DNA from: Spartobacteria bacterium
Lineage (GTDB): Bacteria; Verrucomicrobiota; Verrucomicrobiia; Chthoniobacterales; UBA10450
Length of the DNA stretch: 64,000 nucleotides
Reading direction: 5' to 3'
Assembly: GCA_003169975.1 (NCBI GenBank)
Contig: PNAA01000036.1
Span: 181,437 to 245,436, forward strand
The translations under genes and the position numbers were made by a program. The notes under the pieces were generated by a model. That model made no database searches, was not told the origin of the DNA, and saw only the letters and a list, made by a program, of their open reading frames with translations. Of this stretch, positions 10,307 through 19,665 are shown piece by piece (positions within the stretch are counted from its first letter, which is position 1; every line of letters starts with the position of its first letter).

Positions 10307-10502
10307 AATCACGGGGTGGTTTGCAGCACCTCCGGGTAGCGCACACGTCTCGCGTGCTGGTCGCGGTGTCCCACCGCGACGAACTTTTCCTGCACATTTC
10401 GCTGGCCGCGGTCCGATCATTTCCCACGAAAGCTCGCGACGGCGAGACTCCATCGCGAGCACGCGGGACGCGTTCGATACCCGGCAACAGCAGTCGCCGC
10501 CA
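10307..10502. repeat. Intergenic region with inverted repeat
   Basis: Between rsmD and waaA lies a GC-rich segment in which CACACGTCTCGCGTGCTGG (about 10341-10361) has a diverged inverted counterpart in CATCGCGAGCACGCGGGACG (about 10450-10470), with GGTGTCCCACCGCGACG between them. Similar words occur at the very start of the window. It looks like a dispersed non-coding repeat. The waaA frame is open through it, but the sequence is not protein-like. Confidence 0.45.
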
Positions 10503-11795
10503 ATGATCCGCTTTTTCTATAACCTCCTCTTCCCGCTCGCCCTCCTTTTCTTTCTCCCGGGCTACACGGTGAAGATGCTCCGACGCGGCAACTACCGAAA
10601 CAAGTTCGGTCAGCGCCTCGGCTTTTACGATCGCGAGACGCGAGCCGCGCTTGCCGCTGGCCCCCAAACCTGGCTGCACGCGGTCAGCGTCGGCGAGGTG
10701 ATGGTCGCGCTGAAGCTCGCGAGCAAGATGAAGGAACACGAACCCTCACTGCGCATCGCCCTCACCACGACCACGACCACCGGCTTCGCTTTGGCCCGCA
10801 AGCAGGCGCCGGAGTGGATCGAAGTGCTTTACACCCCGCTCGACTTTTGGCCAATCATGCGCCGCGCCTTCGAGATCATCCGCCCAACGCGCGTCGTCCT
10901 CGTGGAAGCGGAGGTCTGGCCGAACCTGACCGCCATCGCGCATCGGAAAAAAATTCCAATCGCGCTCGTCAACGCGCGCCTCTCGCCGCGTTCGGAGCGA
11001 CGGTTCCGGAAGTTTAACTATTTCGTTAGGCCGTACTTTCAAAAGCTCGATCTGATTTGCGTGCCCGAACAGGACGACGTCGCGCGCTGGGTATCGTTAG
11101 GCGTGGATTCGACCCGGATTCATCCCGTCGGCAGCATTAAATTCGATCCGACAAATGTCGCGCCGCGGCCCGAGATGCCGCGCGCCGTTCTGGACAAGCT
11201 CGGGATCGATCCGGCGCGGCCGATCCTACTGGACGGCAGCACGCACCCGGGCGAAGAGGAGATCCTAGCCAGAATTTTCCAACAATTGCGCCGGGAATTT
11301 CCAGCCCTCTTTCTCATCATCGCGCCGCGTCACGTGGAGCGAACGCGAGAGATCGCGGCGCAACTGCGAGCGCTGGGGGTATCGTCGATCCGGCGAAGCG
11401 AAGCCGGCACTGCGAGCGCCACCGACTGTCTGCTCCTCGATACGACCGGCGAACTGCGGGATTGGTATTCCGTCGCGACGGTCGTCTTCATGGGCAAGAG
11501 CCTGACGGCACGTGGCGGGCAAAATCCGGTCGAAGCGATCGTCGCCGATCGGCCGGTGGTTTTTGGACCGCACATGGAAAACTTCGCCTCCCTCGCCCGG
11601 GTGCTGGTCGCGGCCGGCGGCGCGCTCCAGCCAAACGATGAATTGGCCCTAACGACTGACCTGGAGGCCTTGTTGCGTAATCCGGGGGAACGGGAACGTC
11701 TCGTCCGTCAGGCCCGCGGTGTTCTGGACACGCATCGCGGCGCGACGGAGCGCACCGCGGAATTGCTCGCCTCGCTCACCGCGCGCGCGGCCTGA
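10503..11795 (+). CDS. waaA: 3-deoxy-D-manno-octulosonic acid (Kdo) transferase
   Basis: WaaA transfers Kdo from CMP-Kdo to lipid A precursor at the cytoplasmic face of the inner membrane, so its presence implies LPS. The 430-residue protein begins MIRFFYNLLFPLALLFFLPGY, the single N-terminal anchor. NKFGQRLGFYD, WLHAVSVGEVMVALKLASKM and VVLVEAEVWPN follow, all characteristic of the Kdo transferase N-terminal domain. The GT-B C-terminal half contains FMGKSLTARGGQNPVEAI. The start is placed at the ATG at 10503, where the anchor begins; the frame runs open further upstream through a repeat. Three exact recurrent-motif copies lie within it (11023, 11094, 11648). Confidence 0.93.
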   Translation: MIRFFYNLLFPLALLFFLPGYTVKMLRRGNYRNKFGQRLGFYDRETRAALAAGPQTWLHAVSVGEVMVALKLASKMKEHEPSLRIALTTTTTTGFALARKQAPEWIEVLYTPLDFWPIMRRAFEIIRPTRVVLVEAEVWPNLTAIAHRKKIPIALVNARLSPRSERRFRKFNYFVRPYFQKLDLICVPEQDDVARWVSLGVDSTRIHPVGSIKFDPTNVAPRPEMPRAVLDKLGIDPARPILLDGSTHPGEEEILARIFQQLRREFPALFLIIAPRHVERTREIAAQLRALGVSSIRRSEAGTASATDCLLLDTTGELRDWYSVATVVFMGKSLTARGGQNPVEAIVADRPVVFGPHMENFASLARVLVAAGGALQPNDELALTTDLEALLRNPGERERLVRQARGVLDTHRGATERTAELLASLTARAA

Positions 11796-11843
11796 AATCC
11801 CTTGCATCAAGGGAGAGGGCTCCGGATATTGGGCGCTCTTCCT

Positions 11844-11919
11844 GACCCTATCGTCCAGAGGCCTAGGACACCGCCCTTTCACGGCGGTAACACGGGTTCG
11901 AATCCCGTTAGGGTCGCCA
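11844..11919 (+). tRNA. tRNA-Glu (anticodon TTC), CCA encoded
   Basis: The cloverleaf folds fully. The acceptor arm is GACCCTA/TAGGGTC with discriminator G and an encoded CCA. The anticodon stem CCGCC/GGCGG holds loop CTTTCAC, giving anticodon TTC. The T arm is ACGGG-TTCGAAT-CCCGT. An exact TCGTTAGG motif starts two bases after the CCA. Confidence 0.96.
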
Positions 11920-12115
11920 TTCGTTAGGTAAACCGCTCCAAAAATGTGCGGGAAGCTGAAGCTTTAGAACTAATGTGAGGTGTCGAGGTCCGGTCCCTCA
12001 GATGTAACTTTCGGTGCCAAAAACGCGATAGGCTTTCCCAAAAAAGCTGCCGTTACCGGCGCCATGGCGCGGCTGAATGGCTGGTGGAGCTAGCGGTTAA
12101 ATCCAGCCCGCCGAT

Positions 12116-12886
12116 TTACTCGCTTCCAAAAGCGCGGATGGTCCAGAAATCATCCGCGAGGTTGCTGTTCGACGCATAGTCGTAGGGCATCGTGAAGTAG
12201 CCCTTGATACCCCAGTCCGCGCCCCAGGAGTTGCGGACAAGCAGGCGATTGGCCGAGTCGTCGTAGCCCACCGCGCAGACGGCGTGCCCGCCGAGTTGTT
12301 TCTCGCCGGGCTTGGGCAGGTTCAGCTTGCCGGTCTTCGCGACCGCATCGGATTCAAAGCCTTCATAAACCGAGAATCCGAAAACGAACGGAAAACTCTC
12401 CGCCAGGCATTGTTTCATCTGCCGCAGACCGATTACACGGTGATAGGACGTGACCTCGTAACTTGCCGCTTGTTTGTAGCAGGCGGGCGATGGCTTGCTG
12501 GTAAACTTTGCTATCTTGTAGGGCCATTTCGCCTCGGTGCAGACGCCCAGCTTGACGAGCGACTTGACGCCATCACGGATCGCCGCACCGGCATCCTCGT
12601 TGATCGTGCCTTCCATGGCCCGTTCGTTGTAGTAGATAAAGAGGCGGCTCAGATTTGTGGTTCTCTTGCCGGCTTTCTTTTCCAGGAATTCCAGGTTGCC
12701 CGCCAGCGCGTTGGCCGTGCAACTGCCGAGCTGTCCCTGGTTTTCCACTGCCGAACAGCCCGCTCTCAAATCCACCTTTGGCGGCAGCTTCTTCGGCGGC
12801 GCGGCGATGGCGGAATAGAGCTTGTCTCTATAATCTGGCCGGTCAGGCACCCACCCGTACCAGGCGTTCACTTTTGGTTTCGGCAT
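12116..12886 (-). CDS. Papain-like (C1A) cysteine protease
   Basis: The 256-residue protein contains the full C1A active site. QGQLGSCTANA gives the oxyanion Gln50 and nucleophile Cys56. LGGHAVCAVGYDD gives His201, and VRNSWGADWGIKGYF gives Asn219. Only about 35 residues precede the mature-like domain, so there is no classical inhibitory propeptide. The N-terminus (MPKPKVNAWYGW) is not a signal peptide, which points to a cytosolic or non-classically exported enzyme. A strong Shine-Dalgarno, AAAGGAG, sits 7 nt before the ATG, unusual among genes of this window. It is transcribed alone. Similar stand-alone C1A proteins occur in scattered bacteria, so transfer is possible. Confidence 0.9.
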   Translation of the reverse strand: MPKPKVNAWYGWVPDRPDYRDKLYSAIAAPPKKLPPKVDLRAGCSAVENQGQLGSCTANALAGNLEFLEKKAGKRTTNLSRLFIYYNERAMEGTINEDAGAAIRDGVKSLVKLGVCTEAKWPYKIAKFTSKPSPACYKQAASYEVTSYHRVIGLRQMKQCLAESFPFVFGFSVYEGFESDAVAKTGKLNLPKPGEKQLGGHAVCAVGYDDSANRLLVRNSWGADWGIKGYFTMPYDYASNSNLADDFWTIRAFGSE

Positions 12887-13096
12887 ACTATCTCCTTTAG
12901 TTGTTTGTTTATTTTGACTGGTGGTAGCGAACGTTCTTCTGATTCACGCCCGTTAACCGGTCCGCTGAATATTAGCCCTCGGTGCATATTGGCAGCGCGA
13001 GAAGTCGGCGGCTGATGGACGAACTTCTTCTTTTTTCTTTCCGTCGGCAAGAGACGGTCAAGCGAAAAAGAGAAAATGCGCGCTAATTTAATTGTT

Positions 13097-13161
13097 CGCC
13101 TAACGAATACGACAACCATCAAAACGGCGTTCATCCACGCCGGGCCCGACTTCGTTAGGCG
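13097..13161. terminator. Inverted pair of the recurrent motif downstream of ppdK
   Basis: CGCCTAACGAA (13097-13107) and TTCGTTAGGCG (13151-13161) are perfect 11-bp inverted copies separated by 43 bases. The pair ends 2 nt before the ppdK stop codon on the minus strand, so the transcript could fold into a stem-loop just past the coding region. No U-run follows. Terminator use is inference, by analogy to paired uptake sequences in Neisseria and Pasteurellaceae. Confidence 0.5.
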
Positions 13162-13162
13162 G

Positions 13163-15931
13163 CTACGCGCCGAGCGCGGCCTGGGCCGCGGCCAGCTTGG
13201 CGATCGGGACGCGGAAGGGGCTGCAACTGACGTAATCGAGCCCGAGGCGATGGCAGAATTTCACGCTCGACGGTTCTCCGCCGTGCTCGCCGCAGATGCC
13301 GAGCTTGATCTTCGGGCGCGTTTTGCGGCCGAGATCGCGCGCGATTTCCATCAGGCGGCCGACGCCTTTCTGGTCGATCGAGGCAAAGGGATTGTTCGGC
13401 ACGATGTCCAACTCCGCATAAGCAGGCAGGAAACTGCCGGAATCGTCGCGGCTCATCCCGAGCGTGGTTTGTGTCAGATCGTTGGTCCCGAAGCTGAAAA
13501 ATTCTGCGTCCTTCGCGATCTCGTCCGCGAGGAGCGCAGCGCGCGGAATTTCAATCATGGTCCCGACGAGATAGTTGAATTTCGTCTTTTTCTCTTTCGC
13601 GACTTCGGCCGCGACACGGTTCACGATCTCGATTTGCAGCTGCAATTCCTTCGGATAACCGACGAGCGGAATCATGATTTCGGGCCGGACTTTTTGGCCC
13701 TTCTTCTGCGCTTCGGCGGCGGCTTCAAAGACCGCTCGCGCCTGCATCTCGGAGATCTCCGGAAAGGTGATGCCGAGCCGGCAGCCGCGATGGCCGAGCA
13801 TCGGATTGAACTCGTGAAGCTCATTCACGCGGCGCGTGATGTTCTCGACCGGGACTCCGATTTGTTTTGCGAGGTCGAGCTGCTGCTCTTTCTCGTGCGG
13901 AAGAAATTCATGGAGCGGCGGATCGAGAAAACGAATCGTCGCCGGCAGACCAGCGAGGGCTTTAAAGATACCAGCGAAGTCCTGGCGCTGGTACGGAAGC
14001 AACTTGGCGAGGGCCTTGACGCGCGCGGCTTTGTCTTCGGCAAGAATCATCTCGCGCATGGCGTCGATCCGGTTGCCTTCGAAAAACATGTGCTCGGTCC
14101 GGCAAAGACCTATCCCTTGCGCGCCGAAAGCGACGGCGTTCGCAACCTGCTCGGGCGTGTCGGCATTGGTCCGCACTCCGAGCTTGCGCGCGCGATCGAC
14201 CCAAGTCATCAACCTGGCGTATTGCTGATAGATGGCGCTCTTCTTCCCATCGAGCGAACGATCGACCAGCACCTGCACGATCTCGGAGGGCGCGGTCGTC
14301 ACTTCACCGGCAAAAACTTCACCGGCGGTGCCGTCGATCGAGATGTAATCGCCTTCCTTCAAAGTCACGCCGCTCGCGGAGAGCGTGCGCTTCTGATAGT
14401 CGATTTCGATTCCGGAAGCGCCGCAGACGCAGACCTTGCCCATTTGCCGCGCGACCAGCGCGGCGTGCGAGGAAACGCCGCCGCGCGAAGTGAGAATGCC
14501 CTCGGCCGCGATCATCCCGCGCAGGTCTTCGGGTGAAGTTTCGACGCGGGCGAGGACTACTTTCTCGCCGTGGTGCGCGCGCCGCACCGCTTCTTCCGCG
14601 CTCAAGACGACGTGCCCGGAGGCTGCGCCCGGACCAGCTGCCAAACCGCTGCCAATTTTCTTCGCCGCGGCGATCGATTTGCGATCGAAAATCGGCGCGA
14701 GGAGATGGCTTAACGAGTCGGCGGGAATGCGTTTGATGGCCGCTTCTTTCGTGATCAGTCTTTCCTCCACCATCTCGACAGCGATGCGGACGGCGGCAAG
14801 TCCGGTGCGTTTCCCGTTGCGCGTTTGCAGGATGTAGAGCCGGTTGTCCTCGACCGTGAACTCGAGGTCCTGCATGTCCTTGAAATGCTTCTCGAGGAGC
14901 GCGCGCACTTTCATCAACGCCGTGTGTGCTGCCGGCATCTCATCGGCGAGTTTCGCGATCGGATGCGGCGTGCGCACACCGGCGACGACGTCTTCGCCTT
15001 GGGCGTTGATCAGATATTCGCCGTAAAACACTTTCTCGCCGCTCGCCGGATCGCGCGTGAAGGCGACACCGGTCGCGCTCGTGTTGCCCATGTTGCCGAA
15101 GACCATCGTCTGCACGTTGACCGCCGTGCCCCAGTCGTGGGGAATGCCGTACTTGCGGCGGTAAACGATCGCGCGGTCGTTATTCCACGAGCCGAAGACG
15201 GCGCCGATGGAGCCCCAGAGCTGCGTCCGCGCATCCTGCGGAAATGATTTCCCGGTGCGCTCCTTGATCAGCTCCTTGAAGCGCCTAACGAGTTTCTGCA
15301 GGTCATCGACCGTCAGTTGGACATCGGGGAAATGGTGGTTGCCGTAGCGTTCGTCCTTGAGGTGCTCGATCACGCTCTCGAAAGGGTCGTGATCTTCGCC
15401 TGCGCGCTTCTGCACGCCCATCACGACATCGCCGAACATTTGCAGAAAACGGCGATACGAATCCCAGGCGAAGCGCGGGTTGTTCGATTTTTGGGCGACG
15501 ATCTCGACCACGTTGTCGTTCATCCCGAGGTTCAAAATCGTGTCCATCATCCCGGGCATCGAATCACGCGCGCCGGAGCGGACGGAGACGAGCAGCGGAC
15601 GCTCTTTGTCGCCGAGTTTCTTGCCGACGGATTTTTCGACTTTGGCGAGCGCAGCCTCGACCTCTGCCTCCAGCCCGCGCGGATAGGTGCGCTTATTCTC
15701 GGAAAAATAAGTGCAGACCACGGTCGAGATGGTGAACCCAGGCGGGACGGGCAAACCGATCCGCGTCATCTCCGCAAGGTTGGCGCCCTTGCCGCCGAGG
15801 AGCGGCTTCATACTACCCGCACCGTCGGCTTTGCCGTCGCCAAAATAATAGACGTTGCGGCGGGCCCTGGCCGGTTTGGATTTGGATTTCGGAGCGGATT
15901 TGGAGCGGGACGATTTCGTTTTTGTAGCCAT
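13163..15931 (-). CDS. ppdK: Pyruvate, phosphate dikinase
   Basis: PPDK interconverts pyruvate, ATP and phosphate with PEP, AMP and diphosphate in the cytosol. The 922-residue protein has a 28-residue Lys/Ser/Ala-rich extension and then [10 protein letters not shown]. The ATP-grasp domain includes [14 protein letters not shown] and [22 protein letters not shown]. The phosphohistidine domain has [19 protein letters not shown], with the catalytic His near residue 490. The PEP/pyruvate barrel ends with [18 protein letters not shown]. Length is slightly above the usual 875-890 because of the N-terminal extension. It appears monocistronic, flanked by the inverted motif pair downstream. Confidence 0.96.
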   Translation of the reverse strand: MATKTKSSRSKSAPKSKSKPARARRNVYYFGDGKADGAGSMKPLLGGKGANLAEMTRIGLPVPPGFTISTVVCTYFSENKRTYPRGLEAEVEAALAKVEKSVGKKLGDKERPLLVSVRSGARDSMPGMMDTILNLGMNDNVVEIVAQKSNNPRFAWDSYRRFLQMFGDVVMGVQKRAGEDHDPFESVIEHLKDERYGNHHFPDVQLTVDDLQKLVRRFKELIKERTGKSFPQDARTQLWGSIGAVFGSWNNDRAIVYRRKYGIPHDWGTAVNVQTMVFGNMGNTSATGVAFTRDPASGEKVFYGEYLINAQGEDVVAGVRTPHPIAKLADEMPAAHTALMKVRALLEKHFKDMQDLEFTVEDNRLYILQTRNGKRTGLAAVRIAVEMVEERLITKEAAIKRIPADSLSHLLAPIFDRKSIAAAKKIGSGLAAGPGAASGHVVLSAEEAVRRAHHGEKVVLARVETSPEDLRGMIAAEGILTSRGGVSSHAALVARQMGKVCVCGASGIEIDYQKRTLSASGVTLKEGDYISIDGTAGEVFAGEVTTAPSEIVQVLVDRSLDGKKSAIYQQYARLMTWVDRARKLGVRTNADTPEQVANAVAFGAQGIGLCRTEHMFFEGNRIDAMREMILAEDKAARVKALAKLLPYQRQDFAGIFKALAGLPATIRFLDPPLHEFLPHEKEQQLDLAKQIGVPVENITRRVNELHEFNPMLGHRGCRLGITFPEISEMQARAVFEAAAEAQKKGQKVRPEIMIPLVGYPKELQLQIEIVNRVAAEVAKEKKTKFNYLVGTMIEIPRAALLADEIAKDAEFFSFGTNDLTQTTLGMSRDDSGSFLPAYAELDIVPNNPFASIDQKGVGRLMEIARDLGRKTRPKIKLGICGEHGGEPSSVKFCHRLGLDYVSCSPFRVPIAKLAAAQAALGA

Positions 15932-16069
15932 GAAAAATGGGACTGCGATCGGGAACCGCGCGGGAAGCGCAAATTAAAGCGCGAGGTCGGGGTGTCAACG
16001 CGTGGCCGAGGATGCTGCGGAATTCGAGACAGGCCAGCGGCCTATCTTTCCCACGGAGTGCCGGAACCG

Positions 16070-16279
16070 CTAGCTCTGGCTCGCGGGTTCGGAAGCGAGC
16101 ACGTCGTCGATCGCGTCGGCGAAATCGTCCACGCCCGACATCGGCACGATGATGACGTTGCGATGACCCTGGCTATCCTCCGTGATGCGCAGGAATCGGC
16201 CGCGGCCGTTCTCGCGCAGGTCGATCGAAAAAATCTTCCGCTCGATCTGCAACTCTCTTGTTTCGATGATGCTATCCAT
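16070..16279 (-). CDS. Small PUR-domain (DUF3276-like) nucleic-acid-binding protein
   Basis: The 69-residue protein from the ATG at 16279 reads as a single PUR-alpha-like repeat, IFSIDLRENGRGRFLRITED followed by NVIIVPMSGVDDFADAIDDVL. Short PUR proteins of Bacteroidetes, spirochaetes and Verrucomicrobia bind single-stranded DNA or RNA as dimers. The frame extends upstream to 16381, but that part is low-complexity and unlike the family. It lies between ppdK and rnr on the same strand. Function here is inferred from fold similarity only. Confidence 0.7.
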   Translation of the reverse strand: MDSIIETRELQIERKIFSIDLRENGRGRFLRITEDSQGHRNVIIVPMSGVDDFADAIDDVLASEPASQS

Positions 16280-16393
16280 GTTTGACGGCGCGGATGGTAG
16301 ACGCATCCGCGGCGAAAATGGAAGCAAAATTTTTCGAATTTTACCGGGCTCGGCGGGCGGGCTTGCCGGCCGCTCGTTCACGATCGCAGATCC

Positions 16394-16446
16394 TGGACGC
16401 GCGGAAGCGGGTCCCTCCGGTGGGACCCGTCGCGGCGGGCCCAGTT
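16394..16446. repeat. Intergenic GC repeat (GGACGCGCGGAAGCG family), copy 1
   Basis: CTGGACGCGCGGAAGCGGGTCCCTCCGG followed by a GTCC/GGAC fold lies between rnr and the PUR-domain gene. The reverse complement of 18712-18769 carries the same head, TGGACGCGCGGAAGCGCGTCCCTCCGG. This is a dispersed intergenic palindromic element. Confidence 0.6.
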
Positions 16447-16453
16447 TGAATCG

Positions 16454-18637
16454 CTACCGCCCCCGCCCACGGCGACGGGGCCGCTGCGCTGTCGGCGCCG
16501 GCCGATCGCTCACGATCGCAAAATCGGCCTGGCGTTTGAAGACGTCGATCCGCGCGACCACTACCTTTAAAACATCGCCCACGGCGAGGACTCGTTTTGA
16601 TTGCCGGCCGAGCAGACGCCGCCGCGCGCCATCGAAGACGTAGAAATCGTCATTGAGCGATGAGACATGGACCAGCCCCGTGAGCAGGACGTCGGGCAAC
16701 TCGATGAGCAGGCCGTAGTTGCGGACTTCGATCACGACCGCGCGGAAAACCTGCGGATCCTTTTCGGTCAACTGCCGCTGGAGGAACTCGAGCTTTTTCA
16801 TTTTCACCGACTCGTTTTCCGCCTCGGCGGCGACCCGCTCGGTGGTCGAGATGTGTTCCGCGATTCCGGCCAGTTCGCCCGCGCTCCCGCGCGCGCCGCG
16901 TTTGCCATCGCGCTCCGCGAGCGTGCGATGCACTACGAGGTCCGCGTAGCGGCGGATCGGGCTGGTAAAATGTGCGTAGTTGTTTTTCGCGAGTCCGAAA
17001 TGACCGAGCGGCTGCGTCGCGTAGCGGGCGCGCTTCAAACTTTTCAGGAGGCCAATTTTCAACGCCTGCTCCTCCGGTTTGCCGTCAAAAGATTCGAGGA
17101 GCCGCTGCAGCTCCCGGCGGTGCGTCAGGTCGCCAGCATTAAATCCGTAGCTGATCACGAACTGGCGATACTCGGCCAACTTCTCCGGGTCGGGATTTTC
17201 GTGGACCCGATAAACGGTCGGAATGAGCCGGTTTTTCAGCTCGGCCGCGACCGCTTCGTTGGCCGCGAGCATGAATTCTTCGACGAGTTGGTGCGATTCG
17301 TCGTTCTCGACCCGCTCGAGACGCAGCGGGCGGCCGGTCTGTTTGTCGACGATCACTTTCACTTCTGGGAAATCGAGATCGAGCGAGCCGTGGGCGAACC
17401 GCCTGCGACGGAGGACCGAGGCCAGATCCCAAGCCGCATGCAAACGGCGCGCCAGCTCGCCGTCGGGTGGTTCTTGCAGGATCGCGTAGGCTTCCTTGTA
17501 GGTGAGCCGACGCGTGCTCTGGATGAGCGTGCGGCTGAAACGCGCGCTCCGCAGCGCGCCGTTTTTGGCGAAGCGGATGAAGACGGAATGGGTCAGCCTA
17601 ACGACGTTTGGATTCAGGCTGCAGACGCCGTTACTCAGGCGCTCGGGCAGCATGGGGATGACCCGGTCGACGAGGTAAACGCTGTTCCCGCGCCGCAGAG
17701 CCTCGCGATCGAGCGCGCTCCCGGGCCTGACGTAGGCGGAGACGTCGGCAATGTGGACGCCGAGTTCCCATTCGCCGCCCGGCAATTGCTCAACGTTGAT
17801 CGCGTCGTCGAAATCGCGCGCGTCGTCGGGGTCGATCGTGACGATGAATTTTGCGCGCAGATCTTCGCGCTCAGCAAAGCGATTCGGGTCGACCGTTTCC
17901 GGGATCTCATCCGCTTCGGCGAGCACCCCCGGCGGAAACTGAAGCGGAAGATTATTTTTCCGGATGATCGACAGCATGTCGACGCCGGGGTCGGACGCGC
18001 GGCCGAGGAGCTCGATGATTTCGCCCTCGGGGTTGACGTGGCGCGACTCCCACGGTTCCAGCCTAACGACGACCTTGTCATCCGGCGCTGGCGGGCGCGG
18101 CGCGCTGGGGAGTGGACGCGGCTGCACATAGACGTTGTGCACGAGGCGGGGATCATCCGGCACCACGTAGAAAAAATTCCGCGTTTGCTGCAAGGTGCCG
18201 ACGATCGTGTCGTGGGCGCGCTCCAAGATACGGATGACGCGGCCTTCGGGGCGATTGCTCCCACTGCGGGCTCGGGCGTAATCGGCGTCGCGCGTGATCC
18301 GGGCGACGACGCGATCGCCGTTCATCGCGGTGCCGGTATTTTCTGCGGCAATAAAGATGTCGCCCTCGTCGGAGCCTTCCCGGGCGAGAAATCCGAAGCC
18401 GGCCTGGTGAATCTGGAGCTTCCCCGTGACCAGGTCGGCGGCCTCGGGCAGGATGTAGCGGTTCTTGCGGATGCGCGCGATCTCGCCGGCGCGTTCCAAC
18501 TCGCCCAGCGCTTCTTTCACGCCGCTTCGATCCTCGTTCTTGAAGCCGAGCGCGCGGGCCAGCTCAGCCTTGTCGAGCGGCCGGTATTTCGGCGTACGGA
18601 GGAGGGCGAGGATTCGTTGTTTGGTGTCGCGTTTCAT
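16454..18637 (-). CDS. rnr: Ribonuclease R
   Basis: RNase R is a processive 3'-5' exoribonuclease that degrades structured RNA. The 727-residue protein has an N-terminal winged helix (RILALLRTPKYRPLDKAELARALG) and cold-shock OB segments (GKLQIHQAGFGFLAREG). The RNB catalytic domain has VTIDPDDARDFDDAI, whose clustered Asp residues bind magnesium. A C-terminal S1 domain is followed by a short basic tail, PRRRGRGR. The start ATG at 18637 precedes the conserved wHTH. Two exact recurrent motifs lie inside (17597, 18062). Confidence 0.94.
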   Translation of the reverse strand: MKRDTKQRILALLRTPKYRPLDKAELARALGFKNEDRSGVKEALGELERAGEIARIRKNRYILPEAADLVTGKLQIHQAGFGFLAREGSDEGDIFIAAENTGTAMNGDRVVARITRDADYARARSGSNRPEGRVIRILERAHDTIVGTLQQTRNFFYVVPDDPRLVHNVYVQPRPLPSAPRPPAPDDKVVVRLEPWESRHVNPEGEIIELLGRASDPGVDMLSIIRKNNLPLQFPPGVLAEADEIPETVDPNRFAEREDLRAKFIVTIDPDDARDFDDAINVEQLPGGEWELGVHIADVSAYVRPGSALDREALRRGNSVYLVDRVIPMLPERLSNGVCSLNPNVVRLTHSVFIRFAKNGALRSARFSRTLIQSTRRLTYKEAYAILQEPPDGELARRLHAAWDLASVLRRRRFAHGSLDLDFPEVKVIVDKQTGRPLRLERVENDESHQLVEEFMLAANEAVAAELKNRLIPTVYRVHENPDPEKLAEYRQFVISYGFNAGDLTHRRELQRLLESFDGKPEEQALKIGLLKSLKRARYATQPLGHFGLAKNNYAHFTSPIRRYADLVVHRTLAERDGKRGARGSAGELAGIAEHISTTERVAAEAENESVKMKKLEFLQRQLTEKDPQVFRAVVIEVRNYGLLIELPDVLLTGLVHVSSLNDDFYVFDGARRRLLGRQSKRVLAVGDVLKVVVARIDVFKRQADFAIVSDRPAPTAQRPRRRGRGR

Positions 18638-18711
18638 GCTGCCCTGCGACGATCGAAGAAACGGCGCTGATTGAAAGCAGACATTTGCGACGGCCCGCGA
18701 CGCGCCAACCT

Positions 18712-18769
18712 GGACCTGCGGAAGCAGGTCCCTCCGGAGGGACGCGCTTCCGCGCGTCCAGTTTCTACC
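18712..18769. repeat. Intergenic GC repeat (GGACGCGCGGAAGCG family), copy 2
   Basis: The segment CTGGACCTGCGGAAGCAGGTCCCTCC then GGAGGGACGCGCTTCCGCGCGTCCAG is an almost complete palindrome between the divergent rnr and folP genes. It shares its arms with 16394-16446. Confidence 0.65.
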
Positions 18770-18819
18770 TGATCCGCGGCCGGTCGAATAAAGCGGCGGC
18801 TGTGATAGTCTGAAGCGTG

Positions 18820-19665
18820 ATGCAGACCGTGCTTTGGAAGATGGGTGGAAATATCATCGACCTAACGAGCCGCGCCTTGATCATGGGCGTCCTGAACGTG
18901 ACGCCGGATTCGTTTTCCGATGGCGGGGAATTTTTTGCCACCGAAGCGGCAGTCAAGCACGGCCGCGAGATGGCGCGGAGCGGCGCGGAGATCATCGACG
19001 TCGGCGGCGAGTCGACGCGGCCCGGCGCGCGGCCGGTTGCGCCTAACGACGAGATAGAGCGGGTGCTACCGGTCATCCGGCAGCTCGCATCATCCGTTGC
19101 GGTGGCCATCTCGGTCGACACCTCGAAGGCGGTGGTGGCACGCGCCGCGCTCGCGGCCGGCGCCACGATCATCAATGACGTGACCGGCGGGCGCGGCGAT
19201 CCGGAAATGTTCGCGCTCGTGGCGGAACGACGCGCGGCGCTGATCATCATGCACATGCAAGGCGCGCCGGAGACGATGCAGCTCGACCCGACCTATGGGG
19301 ATGTCGTCGGCGAGGTGGCCGATTTTTTTCGACAGCAATTTGCCCAGGCCGTACGCTGCGGAATGGATCCCATGTGCATCGCGTTCGATCCCGGCATCGG
19401 TTTCGGCAAGACCATCGCCCACAACCTGGAATTGCTCGCTAATCTCCCGCGGCTGCAGGTGGAAAATCGGCCGCTCGTCGTCGGCGTTTCGCGCAAATCT
19501 TTTCTCGAAAAAATTCCTGGCCTGCCCAGCGACCGGGCGAGCGCGACGGTGGCAATGACTTCGCTTCTGCGCGCGCGCGGCGCACACGTTTTGCGGGTCC
19601 ACGATGTGCTTACAAATGCGAACGCACTACGCACCACGGAAGCCCTGTTGGCCGCCACCCGATGA
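18820..19665 (+). CDS. folP: Dihydropteroate synthase
   Basis: FolP condenses 6-hydroxymethyl-7,8-dihydropterin diphosphate with p-aminobenzoate in folate synthesis. The protein of about 281 residues shows ALIMGVLNVTPDSFSDGG, GAEIIDVGGESTRPGA, SVDTSKAVVARAALAAGATIINDVTGG and the C-terminal PLVVGVSRKSFL, all standard DHPS motifs. A GTG directly precedes the ATG at 18820 and could be used instead. The stop overlaps the cdaA start by 4 nt (ATGA), a folP-cdaA arrangement seen in several phyla. Two exact recurrent motifs lie within it. Confidence 0.95.
   Translation: MQTVLWKMGGNIIDLTSRALIMGVLNVTPDSFSDGGEFFATEAAVKHGREMARSGAEIIDVGGESTRPGARPVAPNDEIERVLPVIRQLASSVAVAISVDTSKAVVARAALAAGATIINDVTGGRGDPEMFALVAERRAALIIMHMQGAPETMQLDPTYGDVVGEVADFFRQQFAQAVRCGMDPMCIAFDPGIGFGKTIAHNLELLANLPRLQVENRPLVVGVSRKSFLEKIPGLPSDRASATVAMTSLLRARGAHVLRVHDVLTNANALRTTEALLAATR

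Noticed and set aside
10161..10502. Upstream in-frame extension of waaA
   Set aside because: It runs through the rsmD 3' end and a non-coding repeat; the conserved anchor begins at ATG 10503.
11900..12115. Integration site at the 3' end of tRNA-Glu
   Set aside because: The tRNA end is not repeated downstream, no integrase follows, and the adjacent TCGTTAGG is explained by the genome-wide motif.
16667..18670. Long plus-strand frame (667 codons) opposite rnr
   Set aside because: It is a shadow of RNase R; the protein sequence is charged and repetitive without domain character.
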